Assembly: GCA_963921825.1 (NCBI GenBank)
Contig: OY997594.1
Coordinates: 13,149,001 to 13,213,000, forward strand
DNA: 64,000 bases
Reading direction: 5' to 3'
Source of the DNA: Erodium maritimum
Lineage: Eukaryota; Streptophyta; Magnoliopsida; Geraniales; Geraniaceae
This document shows, one piece after another, positions 44,390-55,233 of the stretch. Under the pieces are notes generated by a model. It saw only the letters and a list, made by a program, of their open reading frames with translations, was not told the DNA's origin and searched no databases. How positions within the stretch are numbered: the stretch's first letter is position 1; every line of letters starts with the position of its first letter. The position numbers and the translations under genes were made by a program.

Positions 44390-46840
44390 AAAGAAATAGG
44401 GTGATGAGTACAGAACTGTACTCATCGTACAAGATAGAATCCAACTAAGGAACATAAAACAGGAAACATAAATATAAATTTTTCTCAAGCATAGGGGCGG
44501 TTGAAGGGGATATCTGCGGTAGCATCCAGGGATACCGATACAGCATACTTCTACCAAATGGCATTGGGCGAGCAAACCGAGTGAAAGGGGAATACTGGTG
44601 GACCGTCATCTCCCCCGGTGAGTCAGCGTGCGTCGTCCTCCCTTGACTGATAATTTTAGGGCTCCTAAACGCGGGATTGCTGACACCGGACTGGTAGGGG
44701 AGACAGATGTCGACTGTAAATGGTACCCTCGCCATCTATCCGCCAGGAAGGGGTCACAGCCGACCACCCCCTTCCTGGGCCACCTCGGCCTCATTCCTGG
44801 AGGCGGGGGTGTTTGCGCCCCCCCGCCGCTGCTGCACTTGAGCCTCCATCCGATGCCGTTGAACCCTCCGATTCCTCCAGCTCCTCCTCTCTGTCTTGTC
44901 TCTTCTTCCCGGACAGAGACGGTCAAGCTTCCTTTGCCAGCCACTCAGAGGGGATGTCCTCAGTCTCTGTCTCATAGGACCTAGTCCCCCATTTTCCTAC
45001 TTCTCGGTGGGGAGAGGGCGTGCGAGGGTCCCCTGATCCCCACTTCCTCCCCCCAGGTAGGCCCAGTTGGTCCCCGACGCCGGCTTCCCATGTTTTGCCT
45101 TCTCCAAGGCTGACCTCGGGTCCCCCGGTGCACGTAGGGAATGGCCCCTTGTGCCTCCAGCAACAGGGAAAGCCGGAAACAGATGTCCCGCACATCTGCA
45201 CCCAAAACAGTGATCTGGCAGATGTTCGTAGGAGACATGAAGGAGGGTTCGTACCTGTGATTCCGACAGACGGAACCATAACTGACTCTGAAGTGGGATT
45301 CGAATGTCAGCTCGAATCCGAATCTTCATAAAGTCTCCATAGCAGCGTCCCGAGCTATCCACATCCACCCCCTGGGGCATTCCCTACTCTGAAGCCCACT
45401 TCCTTGTTCCACGCACCCATCGGCAGATTAGACACCCGTGCCCAGAACGAAAAGTGGTGGAAGCTAAGGTCTCCCACCTTCATATGGGCCCTGAGGTCTG
45501 TAAAAAGCACTATAGACTCCCCAAAAGCCCATGGTTCTCCTGCTAGCACCCTCACCCTTTCCTTGGCTGATCTGAAAAAGAATGCCACTAGCCCCCCTTC
45601 CAATGGCTTTGCTTCGACTTTCATCCCCCATAAGTCTTCCATCCTAGCCACCAGGGACTTCCAGAAAAACTTTTTCGAGGTCAGTACCTTTGCTGCCATT
45701 GCAAACCGAAATTGCCCCCAGCACGGGCAATATCCACCGTAGGGACAATCACCTCCTTAAAGCAAAGAGACGACATCCTAGAACCCAGATCTCCTAACCG
45801 AGGCCCCGGCCCTCTAGCTGCCCCAACCTCCGACCCCACCGGATCCCCCGAGCCCCGCCCCGGCATCGGGTCCCCCCGCGCCCGGGACCGATCAAGCTCC
45901 GGCCCTGCCTGTCCTGCCCGAGTCCGACTCCCATTCCCCGCCCCATAGCGGGCCGCCCAGTCGGCAATGTCACCCGGCCCACCTCGTGTCCATCCTGGAT
46001 GGCGCCCCTCTGCACGTGACTCCCGGCCCAATCCCGCTCTCGGGGTCCACCCGACCTGTCTGGCGTCCAGCATGAGCCCATCACCTCGACCCACTGCATC
46101 CACACCTTGGCCCAAGTCTGGTTCAGAAACCCTAGAGGGCTCCCGCATAATCTCCTTTCCCTTACTTTTCCTCCACGCCAACGCCGCCGGCGATTCCGGC
46201 GGCGTGGCAGCCGTGTCCGACGATATCACCACCGGCTACGGCCGCTCCTCTCCCGGAGTCTGCCCCTCGCGCTGTCCGTGTGGCCGGCCATCTCCCTCGG
46301 CTACCAGCGAAGGCCACCTACTACCCTCAGTTACCGGCAGCTGCAGCCGCCCCCGGTTTCCTTTCGGCCTAGGTCCCCTCGCCGGCGTCCGCCTCACCTT
46401 GCTTACTGCCGAGGACATCCAGCCACTCCCCATCAGGGCATCCCCCTCCGGCCTTTGAGCCGAGAAGCACACCGCCTCCCCGCCGGCTTGTCGCGGCGTC
46501 ATGGACTCCGGCTCCGATAGGACCACATCGTCCTCCATCGCCCCGTCCTTTTCACCGCCTGAATCATCTTCTCCGACCCCCAGCCCGACTCCTCCTTGGG
46601 TTCGACATCCTCCCCCGAAAACAATGTCGTCTGCACGTCCTCCCCCGACCCCGCACGCATTTCGCGATCAAGACCCACGTCGCCGACCTCCCGCACGACC
46701 TGCTCGTCCCCTCCCACGCCTCCGTTCCCCTCCGCATCCGGCTCGTCGAGCCATACCGAAGGATCTCCGGAAATACTAGACAGTTTGGCTGCAAAATATG
46801 CCATAGTTTGCCCAGAGAAAACACAAACCATAACCCTAGC
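44390..46840 (-). pseudogene. LINE ORF1-type relic, copy D
   Basis: Minus strand. A GC-rich N-terminal region (46540-45690) has Ser/Pro/Gly-rich frames. Next comes a well-kept DUF4283 domain (45699-45370): KKFFWKSLVARMEDLWGMKV, EGGLVAFFFRSAKERVRVL, GEPWAFGESIVLF and FWARVSNLPMGAWN. After a shift near 45370, the pre-knuckle part reads FMKIRIRADIRIPLQSQLWF and the knuckle HCFGCRCAGHLFPAF, with the last Cys displaced. The C-terminal part (44735-44600) has PRLGALKLSVKGGRRTL, which recurs in copy H at about 62115-62165. There is no reverse transcriptase. Confidence 0.78.
44403..44426 (-). other. 24-bp perfect inverted repeat near the 3' end of copy D
   Basis: GATGAGTACAG, two bases, then CTGTACTCATC: an 11-bp perfect stem with a 2-base loop. 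It sits close to the likely 3' end of the minus-strand LINE copy, a place comparable to the hairpins in copies A and B, although the sequence is different. Confidence 0.6.
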
Positions 46841-47589
46841 AGAGAGGGAGGCTGTGACTTTGTTGCGTGGTTTTCATATGTGTAATTTTATACATTATAA
46901 AAGGAATGAACCGATGAACCGGGAGGAATCAAAAGAAGAAAAAAAAATTAGATTCAGCCTTTTTTCACGTTAAATAAAAAAGGTGGAATATGTATAGAAA
47001 ACAATCATGTAAATCGGGAAGGGAGACCGTGGATAGAGATGGAGGGGACAAGTCCACTTGATGGGAAATAAATAAAAGTAAAAGATAAGAGGTTGGTGAC
47101 TCCATTCATTCATGTGTCTTTCGACCAACATGTGAAAGCTTTTAATTGTATACCAAAGATGTTCGACCAATAAGTTTGGCACGGTCGAATGGAGAATAAG
47201 CATCTATCATTTCTACAAAAGCACACTATATTCCTATGCAATAACTACAAGTTTATTTTTCGGAGATAACTACAAGTTTGTTCGGAGAATGTGCAGTGGA
47301 AAGAACTACAATCAACGGTGATACTTAAACGCATTAACATCAATCAACGCCACCATAGCATTACTCTGTCTCGTAGTTAACGTTGAGTTAACATCAACGT
47401 TGAATTATGGTGCCAGCATAGTAGTCGGAAGTCGGAACTGGCGACTCTGAGGGAAACTAAACCTTTGCGCTAAGTCGTTACATTGCATCTTCTCCGAACT
47501 CTCTGTGACGACAAGTGGCAGTAGACGTAATTTTTTCTACTAATTGATCGGTCAGACTGTGAACAGTCATTATTGCTGATATCGACTTG
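46841..47589. other. Intergenic
   Basis: AT-rich, with a short perfect stem AACGTTGA/TCAACGTT near 47381-47403. No gene or element ends identified. Confidence 0.35.
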
Positions 47590-48073
47590 GCTGACGGATC
47601 AGATCCGTCACCTAGGTTAACCTATCCGTCGGTCAGGATCTTAGCTGACGGATGTATCCGTCGGCCAAGTGACGTCAGCCAAGAATTGGGGAAACGGATG
47701 CCTACATCCGTCGGTAGGGTGTTCACCTTACCCACGAATCTGATCCGTCAGCCAAGTGTTTAACCTTACCCACGGATCCGATCCGTGAGGCAAGTTTTGA
47801 ACCATACCCACGGATCAGATCCGTCAGCCAAGTTTTGAACCTTACCCACGGATCCGATACATCAGGCAAGTGTTGAACCTTACCCACGGATCCGATCCGT
47901 CAACCAAGTCTTAAACCTTACCCACGGATCAGATCCGTCAGCCAAGTCTTAAACTTTACCCACAGATCAGATCCGTCAGCCAAGTCTAAAACCTTACCCA
48001 CAGATACGATCCGTCAACCAAGTCTTAAACCATACCCACGGATGTAAAAGATCGTATCCGTCAGCCAAGTTTG
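47590..48073. repeat. 38-bp tandem repeat array with central palindrome
   Basis: Eight units of exactly 38 bp run from 47727 (47727, 47765, 47803, 47841, 47879, 47917, 47955, 47993), with a ninth partial unit to 48073. The consensus is CTTACCCACG, GATCAGATCC, GTCAGCCAAG, then about eight variable bases. Each unit contains ACGGATC-N-GATCCGT, an inverted repeat with a one-base centre. Looser copies of the palindrome stand alone at 47590-47720. Arrays of short inverted words are typical of the subterminal regions of CACTA (En/Spm) elements, where they bind the transposase. No CACTA terminus was found, so the assignment is tentative. Confidence 0.8.
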
Positions 48074-48317
48074 TTGTGAAAAACAAAAAAAAAGGTTTCA
48101 AATATCCTGCACCCAATCGTGCATTAAAATATAAATGTATCTGTACCTGTGTTATCAAACCCAGAAAACAACATACACACATCCAACAACATACACACAT
48201 CCAACATACATTTAGGGATATAAGTTCGAAGCAAGTTTATCAGTTCATATATCCAAATAAGTTTATAAGTTCACATATCCAAATAAATATTGTTCAGAAG
48301 AAAAAGGGGAGGACTGA

Positions 48318-48740
48318 CTAAGGGGCTGATGTCGGAGTTGTTGATGCCGGAGTCGCAGACGGGTTGACGGAAGAAGGAATAATTGTGTGTTGTTGTGTGG
48401 ATGCCCGAAAGTTAAACAACGCCCGAAACTGAGCTTGTTCCTTTGCTTGGGAAACAAGCATGGCCTCAATCTCTATGCGCTGCTCATCCATCAATTTGCG
48501 TTGCTCCTCCGATTTTCGCGCGAACTCGGCCTCTTAATCAGACATGCAAGTCTTCTACTCTTCTAGCTCCTCAGACGAGCATACTGAACGCGCACTCGAG
48601 CACCCACCGCCTCCCACATTCCGTTGTGTTGGGAGCTTCACCGCCTTCCCGATGCCGGATTGGAGTAAATAATTGGTGCCTATCGATAAGACTTTCATGA
48701 AATTCCTTATCACACCTACATCCTTCTTTACAAACCGCAT
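48318..48740 (-). pseudogene. Coiled-coil C-terminal fragment, possibly CACTA-type protein
   Basis: The minus strand reads MRFVKKDVGVIRNFMKVLSI, then after two stops SEEQRKLMDEQRIEIEAMLV followed by SQAKEQAQFRALFNF, and ends in a Thr/Ser/Pro-rich tail with a stop at 48318-48320. The Glu/Gln/Lys-rich helix resembles the C-terminal coiled coil of plant En/Spm-associated proteins and also that of Harbinger ORF1 proteins. Its end lies about 250 bases before the 38-bp array, as expected for an ORF next to a subterminal repeat region. Family not certain. Confidence 0.4.
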
Positions 48741-48764
48741 TGTGTTATATTAAGTTTGTTGCTG

Positions 48765-49612
48765 AAAAAACTAGCTCGACATGGATATGAATCAGTACGA
48801 GGGAGGTTGACACAATTGCGTGTCGAGATGCACGAACGATACGGAACGATGGTTGATGCAACGAAGGACCAAGCGAGGAAAGGGTTATAAGGGGGAAGGC
48901 AACGTAGAATCATGATCTGAGGTCGTAGGGAAGGTGACAAACGACTAACACGTGATTATTTTGCAAACGTCTAATCTATGGGGACATTATGTTTCATCGT
49001 CAGTTCCAGATAAGACTCCTCTTTTTCAAGTGAGTCATTGCGACAATTGTGTTTCTAGATGACTACTAGGCGGAGTGTTGAGAGGTCTTAGGGTTTCGGT
49101 TTGTACTAAAAATACATGACTGCACTTCAGATGCTGGCTTACGATTGGGCCACTGATTCGTTGGACGAATCAATATAGATGTGTACAACCACCATCTTAG
49201 AGTGAATCAAGCAATTTTCCAATGTCATCATCACCATATTCGTTGACGAGTATTTGAGGATGCTAAATAGGGTTGACATGACGAGGTTACTATTGATAGA
49301 CGAGAGGCACAACTTTTCATATATGATTGGGAGTTGGAATTGCATGGAATAGAAGGGGAGGAATCCATAGATATGACATGCCTTCTTCGATATAATCAAT
49401 TTCAAAAATGATATAGTTGTATTGAATGATTCTCTGTTGTTCACTACAATGCTAATAGTCGAAGACCCCCAAGTAGAGTACACGATTAATGGTACGATTT
49501 ACTACCAACCTTACTATTTGGTTGACGAAATTTATTTTGTGTGGAGTAGGTTAGTGGAAACTACATGTAGGCCACTGACGGATAAGCATAACACATTCGC
49601 ATGAAATGAAGC
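48765..49612 (+). pseudogene. PIF/Harbinger transposase relic A
   Basis: In mutated frames the plus strand follows the order of plant HARBI1-like nucleases: RRREGDKRLTRDYFA (about 48900-48965), TALQMLAYDWATDSLDESI (49110-49165), QFSNVIITIFVDEYLRMLNR (49220-49280), MTRLLLIDERHNFSYMIGSW then NCME (49275-49350). After an internal deletion come HAFF, a KNDIVVLNDSLLF segment and VEYTINGTIYYQPYYLVDEI (49380-49530), ending near KHNTFA. The first catalytic Asp (normally S-I/L-D-C-M-H-W) is Asn here; the second (ND-I) is kept. Stops occur throughout. The relic meets relic B tail to tail near 49615. Confidence 0.78.
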
Positions 49613-49619
49613 CGAACTT

Positions 49620-50445
49620 AGAGAACCTATAATGCCCTCTCCACATACTTCCTTGTGGCCTCCTGTTTCTTTGCGTATAACACATGCTTCGGGAGTTGTG
49701 GTGCTGCGATAGATTTGACAAAGTTTGCCAACGATGGATAAGTTTCGTCTGTTAATTAAGGAGTGTTGTAATACATATTGTTGATCTCAAACACGATATT
49801 GGTCTACTCACCTCGTTTCACGTGGGTAAATAATGATGATTTGTTCAACACATTAATATCGTTGTTCGACCCCGGCATACCAAAGTACGCGTGCTAAAAC
49901 CAGGTGTCGGGCCCAACCACACCCTCAAGCATGACTGTTGGTCCAGGATGATTTCCCCGCACGTGAACCCCTTGAAGAGCTTTTAGACAATTCTTCCATG
50001 TCCAATGCATACAATTGAGACTGCCGATACAACTTGGAAACCATGTGTTTCATTCACATGAGTAAGGTAAGCAATATTATTACCGTTTGGCTTCCTTAAA
50101 TATTTTTCACCAAAGACGTTTATTACAATGAAGCAAAATCGATGCATGCACTTGAGGGTTGTTGATTCTGTCATTTTCAAATACTCGTCAAGGTTGTCGG
50201 CCTATGAACCGTAGCATAGAATCCATATAGATGTTATACACTTTTGAATCAGTGAGAACCCAGGACGACCACAACAATCAACTTTTTGCGTAAAGTAATC
50301 ATCAAACTCAGACACGCCACCTAAAAGTTTCATGAAAATAGTTTGTGCCATACGAAAATGTCGCCGAAACATTTTTCATCGTACAAAGACTTTGAGCAAC
50401 CCTTCGATCTCTGAAAAATAATTTCTTTTGTACTTCACCCTGTAG
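49620..50445 (-). pseudogene. PIF/Harbinger transposase relic B
   Basis: The minus strand reads FRRHFRMAQTIFMKLLGGVS and DDYFTQKVD (50380-50300), then DNLDEYLKMTESTTLKCMHR (50200-50140), VINVFGEKYLRKPNGNNIAY (50130-50070), GSLNCMHWTWKNCLKALQGV (50020-49970), YFGMPGSNNDINVLNKSS (49890-49840) and, after a shift, TDETYPSLANFVKSIAAPQLPK (about 49760-49690) to KKQEATRKYVERA (49680-49640). This covers most of a HARBI1-like DDE domain. The first Asp is Asn (SLN-C-M-H-W), while the second Asp (NND) and the Glu (VERA) are kept. Frameshifts and stops prevent expression. It is divergent to the ORF1 relic at 50460, the normal Harbinger arrangement. Confidence 0.82.
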
Positions 50446-50459
50446 GGGTTTCTCTTAAA

Positions 50460-51117
50460 CCCCAACCCCAATCTCGATCCCCAATTTTACGCCTACCCCC
50501 GTGATTCTCAATACAACACTGACGGCAGCAGCGGCACTCGGATGCCATCTCAGTATTCCTATGTCGAGCCTTCCCAACAACGAGGAGGTTATAGAAAAAA
50601 ATGAACCTCTGATGCGACCAAGCACCTCATTTATATCTGAGTACGCATGTCTAGAGATGCAACGAAAGGAAACCAATAAGAGGGTAGTACCTTTTGGGGA
50701 CAAATTTTAAAGGTTACAACGACGTGCAACGTTACCTACCAATGAATTAGAGAAAAATAATGAACTACTAGAATAGTTCTTACCCTCGGGTGCGGAAATT
50801 AGACAATATTGTGAAGTCGGTGAAGAACTTCACAAGCGGTTACTCTAATGGAACAGTAACCAAAGTGTCCCTCCACCTAAAGGGTGGTCGTTGGGAAAGA
50901 AGTCCATGAAGAGGAAAGGGAAAAGCGTGAGCGATCATGCCAATGCAGTGGCGGCCATGGATCGAGCAAGGGAAGATGCAAATCGAGAAAAGTTCGAAAG
51001 GGTGAATAAAATCATCCAGTTAACTCGAGAATGGAACACCCTCTTCAACGATGCAGGGCCATGCAACGGGAGGACACTTCCCAGATGACCGACGTTGAGA
51101 TGGAAAAATATGCATAA
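50460..51117 (+). pseudogene. Harbinger ORF1 relic, SANT domain lost
   Basis: Starting near 50460 it has a Pro/Asn/Gln/Tyr-rich N-terminus, a GSSGTRMPSQYSYVEPSQQ segment (about 50525-50580) and then, after frame changes, GWSLGKKSMKRKGKS (50885-50930) and an acidic-basic coiled coil (DRAREDANREKFERVNKIIQ, 50960-51020). The same N-terminal SGTRMSSQ-SQQ and C-terminal KKS-KRKGK blocks flank a SANT-like domain in the element at 54790-58355; here the domain between them is lost. It is transcribed away from transposase relic B, so the two probably belong to one dead element. Confidence 0.65.
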
Positions 51118-51509
51118 ATATTACGTGTGATGTGGGATTCATGCCAAACCGTTAAGGCGAGTATGCATGTGCTCGGGGGGAAATGATGTGTGGTTTAGAT
51201 TTTATGGTTCAAGTTGTATTTTTTGTGTTGTATGATCGGGGATGAATAAAATTTTAAGTTTCAATTAATTTCTCTATTTTATTCGATTAATTTTAATTTT
51301 TTAATATCCATTATTTCAAAACGATATTTAATAAATTTGATAAAAAGTATTATATATACAATCAACATCTCATCAATACCATAAACCTCCACTGTAAACA
51401 GTGAATATGATTTTTTTTTTGTATGAACTCAATAATATACCTGCTTTAATTAAGAAACTAACACCTTCAATTAGCTTACACCTCTTTCTTGTTTTTACGG
51501 AGTAGAATT

Positions 51510-52150
51510 ATTATTTATACTAAAAGATGCAATTTCATTAATTTATACTTCAAATACATCTTAGTGAATCAAGGATAAATCGCTCACCATGAAGAACAGA
51601 CAAAGAACACAAAGTGTTCGCTACTCGTTTCATATTATAACCGTCCCTGACGGTATTGGATGGGCCGCCATATAGGCAAGCTAACACTAAACTGGGACGT
51701 CGTATAAGAAAGGAAGGAAGACGGAGGTTGAGAAGGTGATATAGGCCAAGGACTTCAATAGTAATAGTGGGAGGCAATACATGAATCAGGGTTTCCTCCC
51801 TAGAAAAATCTCTGAATCTTTGTTCACTAGGCATTGATCCTGCAAAAGCCAAACTCAAATAAAATTAAAAGGACCATCTCGATTAGCCAGATCCATAATT
51901 GTGAAAGGGGTTTAGGCGGTTGCGACGTTGGAGGCCAGGAAGAAGGACGCACCGGCTGCGGCTTCAGGGACGACTCTAGAGACGGCGGTGGCAACATTAG
52001 AGACGACGACGACATAAGAGACGACGACAGCTACAAAGACGATGACGGTAGCATCAGGGACAACGACCTCAAAAACGGAAACCCCTAAAGTTGCAAAGGA
52101 GGAACCGAACAAGGTCGGGAGACGCTTTCTTGGCGGCAGGAGAACGTCAA
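51510..52150 (-). mobile_element. LINE tail, copy E, and adjacent low-complexity sequence
   Basis: The minus strand from about 51870 has HVLPPTITIEVLGLYHLLN and LACLYGG, matching DVLPPTITTVEILDFRYLLP and MSLPIW in the 3' part of copy F (about 58020-58110). It is therefore the 3' end of a LINE ORF1-type copy. Upstream of it (51910-52110) is an Asp/Thr/Val-rich trinucleotide-like stretch (GACGACGAC words) open in several frames. No domain is visible and no clean poly(A) was found. Confidence 0.5.
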
Positions 52151-52410
52151 CGTCGCGGTGGTTAGAGCGCTTAAAAGAAACCCTAACAGATTAAACCTAC
52201 GCAAGATCCATGTAGAAGGTGCAAGGGATAGAATGTTTAGAAGAAATAAGCATAACCATAGCATATGACAAGGTTAAAACCATGACCATAGCCATGGCTT
52301 TTGGTTGATGCGACAATGAGCTTTTCCTAGGCTTTATTGACCTGCTCACGGAGTAGAATGATTAATTGGTCAAGCCCATATATATATTATTAGTAGAAGA
52401 CATATTTACT

Positions 52411-54777
52411 TTACATGTTTTTTGAAGTTAAGAGTAAGGGAAGAAGTATAAACTAAGGAGCGCTCTCTTTAGGGAACTTCAACCAACACACCTTAACAAA
52501 CTAAGGCTACAACCAGACAGTTTATAAGATGATCCAGAATTAGAGATATCAAAACCCAACAAAGGGTGTACAAGAAAGAGGATAAGCAACTAAAACTAAA
52601 AAAACACTAAGGTCTCATTACTATATATGTCCACCATGAAGCACGAGAATGAAAACATGTCTTAAATACCCAAAATTCCACCTAGAAGCACTTCAGAAAG
52701 ATAATAAAAAGGTCTGCAACACCCAATTTTGATTGCATGAAGGAAAAAAAGGGGAACACTACTACCCGAAACTCCTATGACTACAAACCCTGAAACAGTA
52801 ACATCAGTGAATCCCGAAAAAGGATCACATAATCCTAGTAATCTAGCGGCCAACACCGTAACAGATAGTAACAGACCCGGTGAAGAACGTGAAGAACCAT
52901 CGGAACTCAGCTAAAACCAACCAATAAAATGCAAGGATTCAAACGAAGGCAAACGAACTTAAACACTCGTCGACGGTCTGCACCTTCAAATCAGAGAACT
53001 CAGACCACCACAGTGTCCGAGAAGAAGAGAACCTCAAACAAGATATTGGAAAGGTTAAGAGGGAAAAGGAACCAAAAGAGAAAGGAAAGGGAAAAGAGGA
53101 CCTCACCATCAATCCGTTGAACGCCGACAACCAAGGTTGTACTCGCACTCAGGCTTCCGTTACCTGGACTGGTAACCCTACATAGGGATGGCAATGGGCC
53201 GGGTCTGGGCCGGGTTTTGTGATACCCATACCCGGCCCGATTTTCCTACATGTGGCCCGAGCCCGCCCGAGACCCGGTAGTGGCCCATTTGTGGCCCGAC
53301 CCGCTTGTGGCCCGACCGGGTCAGGTATTACCCTACCCGCCCAGTAAAAGAGTTGTATTTTTTCTTCTTCCAGGACACCATAATTTAATCTCACTACTCA
53401 ATTTATATTGACAAATCATGTATATATGATGTGTAAAAGTTTAATATATTTATATGAAACATACAATCTTATCATCTCAGACAAGTAAAACAAGTAACAC
53501 CAAACCAAAACTAATCACTTCCAATTTTTTCATTTTGATGACTAATAAACCAAAATCAAATCTAATTATCTATATATAATTAATCAAGTCTTATATCTTT
53601 CTCATTTCCAATCATCACAATTCAAGTATTCACATCGACATCGACCATGGTATATTCCTAAATCAAAACAAGAAATATCAAGATATAAAAATAATTTTAA
53701 CAATAAATTAGCTTGTATGTCTTTAAAATATTATAATATACCTTATCATCTTTATCATAATCAAAGAGTAGAAACATATATATAGGGTAGAAACGTAAAA
53801 ATTAACAAATAAATTTTGTTTTTTATTATTTAGTAACCTATCGGGCCGGGTCTGGGCCGGGTGGTACCAAACCCGATCCCGGCCCGGGCCCGATTAAAAG
53901 CCCGATGAAACTAACCTGGCCCGGCCCGTTTGTACAACGGGCCGGGTCTGGCCCGATTTTTTCGGGTCGGGCATGTCGGGTCCCCACTGGGCCTGGGTAT
54001 CATTGCCATCCCTAACCCTACACCGGCCAACACCTAGCAAGGACCTAATGTGGGAATCCCAGTAATTCTACCGAACACGAGTCAAACCCAAAGTTGGACA
54101 GATCATCAACAACGATCGGTAGAGGAGAGGCACCCATAACACTAGAGAAGGTGAACAAAACCCTCACACAAGCAGATCTCGGACCCACCACCACAACACA
54201 CCCCTTTCACCACAGCGATCCAGAAGGGAGCGACCAGTTTCAGAAGAAGAAAAAAACAATCGCAGCGAGAGGGACATAAGATTTGCGACGATCCTCATTG
54301 GAGGAAGAAAGTCTTCCCATGGCCAGAACCTTCACACCCTAACCTCACCGCGACCTGGAGAACAAGCAGAACAGGGCCAACTCCCCACCCACCAATAAAT
54401 TTGAGCCCATCGACAAAGTGATGAACCAGATCTTGGAAGGACACCTCGAAAACAAAGCTTAAAGATCCATCAAACAAACCCCACCACTGCAACGACGAAA
54501 ACGCCTTGGAACGAGGCCGGAGAAAGTCGGAGGAAGCTTCAAAATTGTGAGACCATATCTATGTAACACTAGAATTGGAATAACAGAAAGAGGAACTAGG
54601 AGAAAGAATATGAGGCCGATAAGGGAAGGAAGAGGAGAGTTAGGGGAGGCCTCCACCGGTGAGAACCATAGCCGAAAACCACAGTTATCACTGGTGGAGG
54701 AGGAAGAAGGTAGGTGGAGGATACAAAAGGTTTGGGTTTGTTGAAGTGTCTAGAGAGGAAAAAAACAGAGCACTCAT
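52411..54777 (-). mobile_element. LINE-like insertion with 10-bp duplication, no RT
   Basis: CATATTTACT occurs at 52401-52410 and 54778-54787. A poly(T) run (52417-52422) followed by GAAG lies just inside the left copy, so the element is on the minus strand with a short A-rich tail (…TTCAAAAAACATGTAA). Minus-strand frames are short and give no recognised domain. The element is itself split by the hAT-type insertion at 53183-54014. The match of both repeats with an A-tail supports a non-LTR insertion; the family is unknown and it could be a long SINE or a non-coding LINE derivative. Confidence 0.5.
53183..54014. mobile_element. Non-autonomous hAT-type element, 832 bp, 8-bp TSD
   Basis: Both ends read TAGGGATGGCAATG inward. 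ACCCTACA is duplicated exactly at 53175-53182 and 54015-54022. Subterminal regions carry many GGCCCG/CGGGCC words (GGCCGGGTCTGG), inverted between the two sides. The centre is AT-rich, with no transposase. TAGGGATGGCAA ends with 8-bp duplications mark a hAT MITE family widespread in plants. Confidence 0.9.
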
Positions 54778-55233
54778 CATATTTACTAAGAGCACGTACA
54801 TCGCACCGGTACATATTGTGACTCATGAAACACGAACCGTTACTTGACGATCCGGCGTCACGAAATGTACGTTGTGGAGCACGTTTCTTACGGCATCGAA
54901 CCGCAAAATAACAGTTCGGTGGCGTGGTACGTGACCCGCGACCCGCTATACTGGTTCGCTGGTTCGCGCATCACGTGTCGGCCACTCACAAGGCGACACG
55001 TGGCATGTGGGGGCGAAAAAAAATTCCGATCATTGGCTACAGTCGGAAATGGTGAGATTTTTTTTTATTGTTTTACTTACATTAAATCCTAAATTAACAT
55101 AAAAAAACATAATTTTCCTACCTCTAAATACCTCCACTCTCATTCATCTAAACCACCAACAATTCTCATATTTCTCTCCAAATTTTCTCCACTTGCACTC
55201 TCAACTTCATCTCTCCAACAATCCGATCGAAAA

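Noticed and set aside
45712-46779. Several plus-strand open frames over 100 codons, Pro/Ser/Arg-rich
   Set aside because: They are antisense to the LINE ORF1 copy D; GC-rich DNA leaves many frames open. The DUF4283 signature is on the minus strand.
47527-47560. CTACTAATTG as a possible CACTA element terminus next to the 38-bp array
   Set aside because: Not an exact CACTA end, no inverted partner and no 3-bp duplication found.
47727-48073. Regular 38-bp repeats that could look like a CRISPR array
   Set aside because: Units are contiguous with no unique spacers, there are no cas genes, and the context is a plant genome.
51910-52110. Acidic/Thr-rich open frames with GACGAC words
   Set aside because: Trinucleotide-like low complexity open in several frames; no domain.
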